A stretch of DNA of 64,000 nucleotides from Zetaproteobacteria bacterium CG06_land_8_20_14_3_00_59_53 (GTDB lineage Bacteria > Pseudomonadota > Zetaproteobacteria > Mariprofundales > Mariprofundaceae): positions 62,001-126,000 of the forward strand of contig PEWE01000020.1 of NCBI GenBank assembly GCA_002779605.1. The letters are read 5' to 3'. Positions 57,704-64,000 of this stretch are shown in pieces; the first letter of the stretch is position 1; the number at the start of each line of letters is the position of its first letter. The notes beneath the pieces were generated by a model, which saw only the letters and a list, made by a program, of their open reading frames with translations, did not search any database and was not told the DNA's origin. The position numbers and the translations under genes were made by a program.

Positions 57704-58102
57704 GACTTGTCACAGAAACGAATGGTTTGATTGCTTTCGTGTTTTTCTAATCGGCAGTGATAGGCTTAAATGGATGATGGGAAGTAGATGCCTCTGTCAT
57801 GCCTGATTATAGTAAGGGGGGGCAGTTCGGAGGGGCAATTGCATGTTTGCTTATAGCCATGCCGAGGAGTCAAGTTCTGCACTTGACCCCAATCAATTCA
57901 TAGTGAAAGCTATGGGGGCAAGGGAGAGACTGTTCAGTAAACCGGCTGTTAAACTTTCTGGTAACTGGCGCATCTTTGGTTCAGGTGGCCTGCCACCGAT
58001 GCTGGCGTTGAGACGATGTTCTAATTTCGTGATCGATGAGCGGTGCAATCTCTGCAGGGGTATTTGTTGAGGTTAGTGCAGGATATTGAGCAAGGAGGGA
58101 GG
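57704..58102 (+). other. region between rep and the injection-system genes
   Basis: About 400 bp, less GC-rich than its surroundings. It holds one weakly supported small frame (57843-58070), listed separately. No clear promoter, terminator or attachment site was seen. Confidence 0.4.
57843..58070 (+). CDS. uncertain 75-residue frame upstream of the eCIS genes
   Basis: ATG behind GGAGGGG with good spacing, encoding MFAYSHAEESSSALDPNQF and onward, ending in a Cys-rich CNLCRGIC. No family is recognised and the product lacks a hydrophobic segment. It could be a small real gene or a relic. Confidence 0.3.
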   Translation: MFAYSHAEESSSALDPNQFIVKAMGARERLFSKPAVKLSGNWRIFGSGGLPPMLALRRCSNFVIDERCNLCRGIC

Positions 58103-58669
58103 ATGATCTATTCAGCACTGGCTCTTATTGTTAACCAGCTTAACGATTTCCTGAAAAGGTCGTTCGATCTCGGCGAGGATGTGGTGGTTCTGTCGAATCT
58201 CATGGAGCAGGATGGAACGCTCGCACAGAATGTAGGTAACAAGTTGGTTGTTTCACTGATTAACGTAGAGAAGGAAACCTCCACATCCCGTGACAATTCG
58301 AAAGGTGGGGCTATCTCATTAGCGTCCTCTTATCCCCCGCTGCATTTGAACCTGTACGTTATGGTGGCAGCAAATTTCAGTTGTGCGAATTACGCCGAAT
58401 CCCTGAAGTTTCTTTCTAACGCCGTGGCGTTTTTTCAGCGCCAGCCTTACTTCGATCATGGCGTAGCACCGGATATGGATCGACGGATATCCAAGCTGGT
58501 GCTCGATGTTGAAAACCTGAATGTTCAGGACTTGTCCAATCTCTGGGGTTCCCTAAGCGGCAAATACCTGCCATCGGTTCTGTATAAGGTAAGAATGCTT
58601 TCGTTTGATTCCGGCGACATTCTTACCCAGCTCACACCGATCGGTGGTTACGAGTCATCGGTGGAATGA
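58103..58669 (+). CDS. Pvc16/Afp16-like DUF4255 protein (eCIS tube-terminating cap)
   Basis: 188 residues. MIYSALALIVNQLNDFLKRSF at the start, VVLSNLMEQDG, NKLVVSLINVEKE and PPLHLNLYVMVAANF are typical of the DUF4255 family, which in Afp/PVC particles terminates tube and sheath assembly at the distal end. ATG 58103 follows AAGGAGGGAGG; the upstream frame to 58043 is less likely. First recognisable gene of the injection-system cluster. Confidence 0.85.
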   Translation: MIYSALALIVNQLNDFLKRSFDLGEDVVVLSNLMEQDGTLAQNVGNKLVVSLINVEKETSTSRDNSKGGAISLASSYPPLHLNLYVMVAANFSCANYAESLKFLSNAVAFFQRQPYFDHGVAPDMDRRISKLVLDVENLNVQDLSNLWGSLSGKYLPSVLYKVRMLSFDSGDILTQLTPIGGYESSVE

Positions 58670-58670
58670 G

Positions 58671-59531
58671 ATGAGTTCGGGTATCTACAGACCTCTCTTC
58701 AGTGTTGCTGTCGAGCATGGTTATTTCTCGGATGGCCTTTGGAATGGTTTGCACTTTGAGCCGGATGCTGAGACATCGAAGATGGCCGGACTTTCCTCCC
58801 TCGTAATCAGGCAGACAGGGAACGGGGTGAGAGTAAGTGTGGATGATGAGGATCGTCATCCTCTTCGCATGTGGGCTGCGGGTAGTGACGGAAGACTCCG
58901 ATTTCGTTTCAAGGTAAGGGCGCAAGACAAGGAGTACGCCAACTACACGGATTATTCTGTGAGCGGTTGGAGCGGTATTCCTTGTTTCGATAATCTTGAT
59001 AAGGAAGTGCAGGCCGGAGGTGGGATTCGCTTGAGTCGTGGGGCTCTGGTAACCGAGGCGGATTTCAGGGAAATCGATGCATTGATTGGCGAAGGGATGA
59101 TCGATTCGCGGGAACGGCGTGTGCCGCCGGATTTTATAGTGACGGTTTATGTTGTTCTTGATGGAGAGCACGGTTTCGATTTTATGCCGTACCTGATTGG
59201 TTTCGGTGCCCGTCGATCATACTGGAAGTATTACATGCTGGGCGACATGAACAGGTCCGATGTGTTTATCGTCGATCAGGAGAAAAAAGTCGAGTTTCTG
59301 GCTTGTGGCGAAGTTATGCTGGCGGGTAACAGGCCCGCCAGAGTTTTTCGCTCCAATCAGCCCATCTTCCTACTGGAAAAATCGGAATGCCGCTTCCAGT
59401 TGAGGGAGTGTGGCGTAAGCGGAGAGAAGGTATTGATCAAGAGGTTGCCGCTGGCATCTAAAACAAGACTGGGCAGTGAGATGATTGATGGAAGGAAGGA
59501 AGTGGTGTTGGAGAATTTCGTGCAGTATTGA
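58671..59531 (+). CDS. uncharacterised eCIS-cluster protein
   Basis: 286 residues from ATG 58671, 1 nt after the preceding stop. No domain is recognised. The sequence is beta-rich with many aromatics (VAVEHGYFSDGLWNGLHFEPD, then YWKYYMLGDMNRSDVFIVD). No signal peptide or membrane helix is seen. Its place between the DUF4255 and sheath genes suggests a particle component or assembly factor. Codon use is somewhat less GC-biased than in the core genes. Confidence 0.75.
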   Translation: MSSGIYRPLFSVAVEHGYFSDGLWNGLHFEPDAETSKMAGLSSLVIRQTGNGVRVSVDDEDRHPLRMWAAGSDGRLRFRFKVRAQDKEYANYTDYSVSGWSGIPCFDNLDKEVQAGGGIRLSRGALVTEADFREIDALIGEGMIDSRERRVPPDFIVTVYVVLDGEHGFDFMPYLIGFGARRSYWKYYMLGDMNRSDVFIVDQEKKVEFLACGEVMLAGNRPARVFRSNQPIFLLEKSECRFQLRECGVSGEKVLIKRLPLASKTRLGSEMIDGRKEVVLENFVQY

Positions 59532-59614
59532 ACTGAACGATGTGGAAGTGATAGAAAGCAATTGGAAGGTAATCGTCACAGCGTGGCGAAATTTGACAGG
59601 AAGTGGGGGTTAGT

Positions 59615-61135
59615 ATGGCCGCAGTAATGAAGACACCCGGCGTGTATATCGTCGAGAAGAATGCTTTTCCGAGTTCCGTTGTAGAGGTTGCAACAGCAGT
59701 GCCGGTTTTTATCGGTTATACGGAAAAAGCAGACAATAAAGGTAAATCACTGGCAATGACGCCATGGCGTATCACATCCATGGCCGAATATATGAGCTTT
59801 TTCGGTGGTGCACCGACACCCGTGTTCAGTTTTTCAGCTGGAGCGGCGACCGAACCCGAGGCGACAACCCTGAAGCTGGGTGGGAAAGAGTATTCACTGA
59901 GTCAGGTGAATCAGAAGTACATGCTTTTCTCCAGCATGGTCCTTTTTTTCCAGAACGGTGGGGGCCCTTGCTATGTGGTTTCAGTAGGTGATTACGAGGC
60001 TGATATCCAGGCGGACGATCTGAAAGCAGGTGTCGATCTGCTGATCAAGGAGCAGGAGCCGACCATCGTGGTGGTTCCGGAGGCAATTCGTCTGAAACAG
60101 CCGGACTGCATCGGCGTGCAGCAATACATGCTGAATCATTGCGGCAATGTCATGCGGAACCGCGTATCGGTGCTTGATATTTCCGACGGCCAACGCTCCC
60201 GTCAGGATCCCAACGGCGATCCGGTGGAGGCTTTCCGCAATGCGCTCGGGGTTAACTTCCTCGACTTCGGCATGGCTTATTACCCGTGGCTCAACACGAC
60301 CGTCAACCAGTCGAAGGATTTCGGTTTCTGGAATCTGGATGAGGATGGACGCAAGGAGCTGCAGACATTGTTGACCGAAGAGCTGGGTGTCGGGGACGTC
60401 GCCGCCGATGATAAGAAGGGTACGATGATCAAGGAGATCGTCGATGATGTCACGAATACCAAAATGCCTGCGGCAGATCGGGGGTTGAGAAATTCCAGCC
60501 TGATCACGTTGAGTCAGAACTACAATCTGCTCCTGAAAGAGCTGGTTGCCTCACTCAATGTGATGCCGCCCTCTGCAGCCATGGCAGGTGTTTTCACCAT
60601 GGTGGATAACAACCGTGGCGTCTGGAAGGCACCGGCGAATGTCAGCCTGAACTCGGTGGTTTCGCCTACGGTGAACATCACGCATGGAGATCAGGAAGAT
60701 CTGAATGTGACGCCGCAAGGCAAGTCGATCAATGCGATTCGCCCCTTCGTTGGTGAGGGCACGCTGATCTGGGGTGCGCGCACACTCGATGGCAACAGCC
60801 TCGACTGGCGCTACATCAATGTCCGCCGCACCATGATTATGCTGGAGGAATCGATCAAGATGGCTTCCAAGGCCTATGTTTTCGAGCCGAATACGGCGAA
60901 CACATGGGTCACCATCAAGAGCATGATCCGGAACTTCCTGACCGGGGTCTGGAAGCGTGGTGGTTTGGCCGGCACAGCGCCGGACGATGCCTTTGCAGTG
61001 TTTTGTGGACTGGGTGAGACGATGACGCCTGAGGATATCCTTGAGGGCATCATGCGGGTGACTGTGCTTGTGGCGATCAGTCGTCCGGCCGAGTTCATTG
61101 AAATCACTTTCCAGCAGCAGATGCAGAAGTCCTGA
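59615..61135 (+). CDS. contractile sheath protein (Afp2/Pvc2, phage tail sheath family)
   Basis: 506 residues. KTPGVYIVEKNAFPSSVVEVATAVPVFIGYT is the usual sheath opening. The C-terminal part (IRPFVGEGTLIWGARTLDGNSLDWRYINVRRT, in pieces, and EESIKMA) is the conserved phage-tail-sheath core. Only one sheath gene is seen here, whereas Afp and PVC clusters have two or three. ATG 59615 lies behind GGGGG; the frame extends 12 nt further upstream. Confidence 0.93.
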   Translation: MAAVMKTPGVYIVEKNAFPSSVVEVATAVPVFIGYTEKADNKGKSLAMTPWRITSMAEYMSFFGGAPTPVFSFSAGAATEPEATTLKLGGKEYSLSQVNQKYMLFSSMVLFFQNGGGPCYVVSVGDYEADIQADDLKAGVDLLIKEQEPTIVVVPEAIRLKQPDCIGVQQYMLNHCGNVMRNRVSVLDISDGQRSRQDPNGDPVEAFRNALGVNFLDFGMAYYPWLNTTVNQSKDFGFWNLDEDGRKELQTLLTEELGVGDVAADDKKGTMIKEIVDDVTNTKMPAADRGLRNSSLITLSQNYNLLLKELVASLNVMPPSAAMAGVFTMVDNNRGVWKAPANVSLNSVVSPTVNITHGDQEDLNVTPQGKSINAIRPFVGEGTLIWGARTLDGNSLDWRYINVRRTMIMLEESIKMASKAYVFEPNTANTWVTIKSMIRNFLTGVWKRGGLAGTAPDDAFAVFCGLGETMTPEDILEGIMRVTVLVAISRPAEFIEITFQQQMQKS

Positions 61136-61191
61136 TCGGCATTTGACGAAACCGATCACAGCAATACAAGACCAATTCAAAGGAGTCAAAA

Positions 61192-61650
61192 ATGGCAGAT
61201 GACGGATCCGCACAGTCCACGGCAGTATGGCCGTTACCAAAGTTCCATTTCGAGGTGAAGTGGGATGCAAATGTTATGTCATTCCAGGAGGTTTCGGGTC
61301 TGGATGTTCAGTCCGAAGAAATCAAGTACCGGCATGGTGACAGCCCGGTTTTTTCAGTGATCAAGATGCCCGGCATGAAGAAGTACGGCAATGTCACGAT
61401 GAAAAAGGGTATTTTCAAAGGTGACAATAAATTCTGGGATTGGCTGAACGAGATCAAGATGAACACCATCAAGCGCGTACCGGTTACTATCAGTCTGCTG
61501 GACGAAACCGGTGCACCGACAATGGTCTGGACGCTGGAAAATGCGTGGCCGACCAAGATTCAGGGAACCGATCTCAAGTCGGAAGGCAACGAAGTGGCGG
61601 TTGAATCCATCGAGATCGTGCACGAAGGCCTGACGATCGCAAACGGCTAA
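61192..61650 (+). CDS. inner tube protein (Afp1/Pvc1, T4 gp19-like)
   Basis: 152 residues. WPLPKFHFEVKWDANVMSFQEVSGLDVQ, then MPGMKKYGNVTMKKGIFKGDNKFWDW and EVAVESIEIVHEGL, are typical of eCIS tube subunits that stack as hexamers inside the sheath. Strong AAAGGAG site. A terminator follows directly, as expected for a component needed in large excess. Confidence 0.93.
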   Translation: MADDGSAQSTAVWPLPKFHFEVKWDANVMSFQEVSGLDVQSEEIKYRHGDSPVFSVIKMPGMKKYGNVTMKKGIFKGDNKFWDWLNEIKMNTIKRVPVTISLLDETGAPTMVWTLENAWPTKIQGTDLKSEGNEVAVESIEIVHEGLTIANG

Positions 61651-61663
61651 TCAGCCTAACGAT

Positions 61664-61695
61664 GCCGGGGAAGGGGAAACTCTTCCCCGGCTTTT
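61664..61695 (+). terminator. Rho-independent terminator/attenuator after the tube gene
   Basis: GCCGGGGAAG (61664-61673), an 8-nt loop, CTTCCCCGGC (61682-61691), then TTTT. A perfect 10-bp stem. The next gene starts only 13 nt later on the same strand, so partial read-through is likely. Confidence 0.85.
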
Positions 61696-61707
61696 CCGGG
61701 AGTACGG

Positions 61708-62211
61708 ATGTTTACGTATATCAAGGACTACAAGCTGGAGCCGGTTCTGGGCAGAGGCTGGCTGGAGATGGGCAATTATCCGCCGCCAGCCTTCTATTTC
61801 CAGGTGAAGTTTCCTGACTTCGGATTTCATGCCGATTCCTCTTTCCAGGAGGTGTCCGGCATCGGACACGAGATGCAGACCGATACGGTGAGCGAGGGCG
61901 GCGGGATCGACTCCGTGTATCACCTGCCCAAAGGGATCAAGTACCAGAATCTGGTTCTCAAGCGGGGCATCGTTCCCAAGAGTTCCAAGCTGATCAAGTG
62001 GTGCAAGTCGGTGACAGAGGGGACGTTCCCGATCGTTACACGTGCGCTGGAGGTGAGTCTGTTGAATGCGAGGGGCATGCCCATCCGCTCCTGGACATTC
62101 GACAACGCCTACCCGGTGAAATGGCAGGTGGGCGACTTCAACTCGACCAAGAACGAGGTCGCGATTGAGACAATCGAGCTTTGTTACAGCAGTTTTGTCA
62201 GGGAGGAATGA
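61708..62211 (+). CDS. second tube/baseplate-adaptor protein (Afp5/Pvc5, gp19-like)
   Basis: 167 residues. PPAFYFQVKFPDFGFHADSSFQEVSGIG, then YQNLVLKRGIVPKSSKLIKW and NEVAIETIELCYSSF show the gp19 fold of the tube protein with a changed N-terminus. In Afp/PVC particles the second tube paralogue forms the first rings above the baseplate hub. GGGAG precedes the ATG. Confidence 0.9.
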   Translation: MFTYIKDYKLEPVLGRGWLEMGNYPPPAFYFQVKFPDFGFHADSSFQEVSGIGHEMQTDTVSEGGGIDSVYHLPKGIKYQNLVLKRGIVPKSSKLIKWCKSVTEGTFPIVTRALEVSLLNARGMPIRSWTFDNAYPVKWQVGDFNSTKNEVAIETIELCYSSFVREE

Positions 62212-62213
62212 AT

Positions 62214-62396
62214 ATGGCGGTGGAAATCAGGCAAATGGTCGTGAAGTCCAACGTGGTGCAACGCGAGAGATGGGAAGATGAGGGTGAAGGTGAGTTTGAT
62301 CGGGGCTCCGGTTTGTCGGACGAGGATATGAAGGTGATTCTTGCCGAGTGCCGACATTTGGTGATGGAAGTGCTGCGCGAAGTGAAGGATCGCTAG
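62214..62396 (+). CDS. DUF5908 family protein (Afp6/Pvc6 position)
   Basis: 60 residues. MAVEIRQMVVKSNVVQ, then an acidic stretch and a helical C-terminus (LAECRHLVMEVLREVKDR), as in the small DUF5908 proteins of eCIS clusters. ATG 62214 is 7 nt behind GGGAGG; ATG 62208 would be too close to it. Confidence 0.8.
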   Translation: MAVEIRQMVVKSNVVQRERWEDEGEGEFDRGSGLSDEDMKVILAECRHLVMEVLREVKDR

Positions 62397-62397
62397 T

Positions 62398-63102
62398 ATG
62401 CCGGACAAGCTAAGCATCATTCCCTGCACGCTGAACAACTCTGGCAGCGTATCCGGCACCCGCGACGGGGAGGCCTTTACGGCCATGCTGAACCCGGAAA
62501 GCTTCAAGCACGACAAGTCGATCAACTATAGCGGGATGAGCAAGAGTGACATCAAGAAGGCCGGCGGCATCCCGCTGGGCGCGTCGGCCGCCATGCCCAG
62601 GTTCAAGAACACGGGTAGCGAGAAGGTGTCGTTCTCGCTCACTGTTGACGGTACGGGTGTCGTGCCGCCGAACAGTGAGAACTCCGGTAGCATCAGCGGC
62701 AAGATCAAGGCGCTTAGCCAGGTGGTGTATGACTACAAGGGCTCCTCGCATGAGCCCAATGTGGTGAAGCTGGTGTGGGGTTCTTTCTGCTTCTACGGAC
62801 GGCTGACCTCCATGTCCACGGACTACACGCTTTTCACGCCCGACGGGGAGCCGTTGCGCGCCAAGGTTTCCCTCAGCTTCACCGATTACACGAGCATCAA
62901 GGAAGAGGCACTCAAGGCGAACAAGAGTTCGCCCGACCTGACGCATAGCATCGAGGTGAAAGCGGGCGACACGCTGCCGCTGCTCTGCCATCGCGTGTAC
63001 AAGGACAGCACCTATTACCTCGATATCGCGAGGATCAACGGCATCACCAACTTCAGAAATATACGACCGGGCATGCGGCTGAAATTTCCGCCGCTTAAAT
63101 AA
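62398..63102 (+). CDS. LysM-containing baseplate protein (Afp7/Pvc7)
   Basis: 234 residues. The N-terminal half (AMLNPESFKHDKSINYS, LVWGSFCFYGRLTSMSTDYTLFTPDGEPLRAKVSLSF, in pieces) matches the eCIS family that joins tube and spike. The last 55 residues are a LysM-like module (VKAGDTLPLLCHRVYKDSTYYLDIARINGITNFRNIRPGMRLKFPP, in parts). Begins 2 nt after the preceding stop. Confidence 0.92.
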   Translation: MPDKLSIIPCTLNNSGSVSGTRDGEAFTAMLNPESFKHDKSINYSGMSKSDIKKAGGIPLGASAAMPRFKNTGSEKVSFSLTVDGTGVVPPNSENSGSISGKIKALSQVVYDYKGSSHEPNVVKLVWGSFCFYGRLTSMSTDYTLFTPDGEPLRAKVSLSFTDYTSIKEEALKANKSSPDLTHSIEVKAGDTLPLLCHRVYKDSTYYLDIARINGITNFRNIRPGMRLKFPPLK

Positions 63103-63104
63103 GC

Positions 63105-64000
63105 TTGGCTTCCTCACCCGCGCTCGACACCGGGCAACTTGTTACGGTATCCGTCTATAGTGACGGCAACGAGATTCCGGCGACCGCACCCATCGTGTCC
63201 GTGGAAGTCAGGAAATGCGTCAACCGTATCCCATTCGCCGAACTGGTCGTGCTCGACGGCGACATGCCGAACAAGGATTTTCCGGTCAGCAATGCCGACT
63301 ACTTCAAGCCCGGTTGCAAGATCAAGATCGACGCCGGCTATGATTCATCGGAAGAGACCCTCTTCGAGGGTGTGGTGGTCAGGCACAGCATCAGGATCAG
63401 CAGCGACAACTTCTCGCGCCTGATCATCGAATGCCGTGATGCTGCGCTGGGCATGACCATCGGACGCAATAATGCCAATTTCGTCGATTCCAAGGACAGC
63501 GACATCATCACCAAACTGATCGGTAACTACAGCGAGCTGAGTTCGGATGTGGATACGACGGATACCGAGTACAAGGAACTGGTGCAGTACTACTGCACAG
63601 ACTGGGACTTCATGCTGTCGCGTGCCGAGGTGAATGGCTTGCTGGTAGTGGTGGATGCCGGCAAGGTCTCGGTGAAGACGCCCGATACCAGCGGTTCTGC
63701 GCAATTGAAAGTGACCTACGGTGAGGACCTGATCGATTTCCAGGCCAGCCTCGATGCCCGAAGCCAGCTCTCCCAGGTAAAGAGCGTGAGCTGGGACATG
63801 AAAAACCAGACAGTCGTGGAGGAGGTGGTGGCACCGGAGACCCTCAACGACCAGGGCAATATCGATTCATCCACGCTGGCCGATGTGGTCGGCCCTTCGA
63901 CCTTCCGCCTGCAGACGCCGGCCCCCATGGAAAGCGAAGCACTTAAGGCCTGGGCCAAGGGGCAACAGGTCAAGTCGGGCCTGGCGCGCATCCAGGGGCG
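63105..64000 (+). CDS. spike protein, VgrG/Pvc8-like, cut by window edge
   Basis: The first 298 codons are visible. An in-frame stop at 63096-63098 leaves TTG 63105 as the only early start. SVEVRKCVNRIPFAELVVLDGDMPNKDF, KIKIDAGYD, LFEGVVVRHSIRI and LVQYYCTDWDFMLSRAEVNGLLV follow the gp27-like half of VgrG/Pvc8. The gp5-like needle half is outside the window. It starts 2 nt after the LysM gene. Confidence 0.9.
   Translation, partial: MASSPALDTGQLVTVSVYSDGNEIPATAPIVSVEVRKCVNRIPFAELVVLDGDMPNKDFPVSNADYFKPGCKIKIDAGYDSSEETLFEGVVVRHSIRISSDNFSRLIIECRDAALGMTIGRNNANFVDSKDSDIITKLIGNYSELSSDVDTTDTEYKELVQYYCTDWDFMLSRAEVNGLLVVVDAGKVSVKTPDTSGSAQLKVTYGEDLIDFQASLDARSQLSQVKSVSWDMKNQTVVEEVVAPETLNDQGNIDSSTLADVVGPSTFRLQTPAPMESEALKAWAKGQQVKSGLARIQG

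Noticed and set aside
57704-58102. Phage or island attachment site before the eCIS genes
   Set aside because: No tRNA end, direct repeat or integrase gene is visible in the window.

Overview
The window is chromosomal DNA of a Gram-negative, flagellated bacterium. Outer-membrane lipoproteins, TolC-type proteins, AmpD recycling, an Rnf complex and a bifunctional SpoT with the RFKD motif all point to a proteobacterium. The gene set would suit a marine, gamma- or zeta-like lineage, but the taxonomy is inference. Coding density is high. No tRNA, rRNA, CRISPR array, transposase or integrase was seen.

Layout. 0-7.8 kb holds housekeeping and envelope genes: the end of a Crp/Fnr regulator, ampD, a sterol-desaturase-like hydroxylase, a glycine-zipper lipoprotein, a lipoprotein cytochrome c, a 34-codon membrane microprotein, uppP-lgt (coupled), sppA and mrp. 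7.9-13.0 kb is a complete rnfABCDGE operon, followed by a tautomerase and a membrane hybrid histidine kinase. 15.2-36.9 kb is the accessory centrepiece. It carries a 3459-residue surface protein (LEPR-XLL motif, DUF4347 domain, LamG, cadherin/Ig-like repeats, no Sec signal), flanked by two near-identical TolC-like lipoproteins joined to OmpA peptidoglycan-binding domains. These are followed by a periplasmic adaptor, a GAF-TM-HlyD adaptor and a PqqD-M50-HlyD membrane protein. No ABC ATPase is present in the locus. A LuxR-type response regulator sits divergent to the giant gene.

36.9-45.6 kb is again core: an AGCS symporter, a DUF218 protein, ferredoxin, gmk, rpoZ, spoT, ridA, rpmB and recG, close to the enterobacterial gmk-rpoZ-spoT-recG order. 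45.7-48.8 kb is a large SBP-PAS hybrid histidine kinase. 49-54.2 kb is a flagellar filament cluster (fliC, flaG, fliD, fliS and a FliT-position protein) with a good sigma-28 promoter. A phosphomannomutase and a Rep helicase follow. From about 58.1 kb to the window edge lies the first half of an extracellular contractile injection system (eCIS): Pvc16-like, an unknown protein, sheath, tube, second tube, DUF5908, LysM baseplate protein and a partial spike.

How they fit together. The 15-37 kb genes look like one export and display machine. The M50-HlyD and GAF-HlyD proteins would form the inner-membrane part, the adaptor the periplasmic link, the TolC-OmpA proteins a peptidoglycan-anchored outer-membrane conduit, and the giant protein the cargo. 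This would be a type-I-like pathway without a local ATPase, and it is the best candidate for an undescribed system here. The second TolC is separated from its three OmpA domains by an out-of-frame UGA at about 31,053, which needs either recoding, re-initiation or a mutation/assembly explanation. The eCIS cluster has a strong terminator directly after its tube gene.
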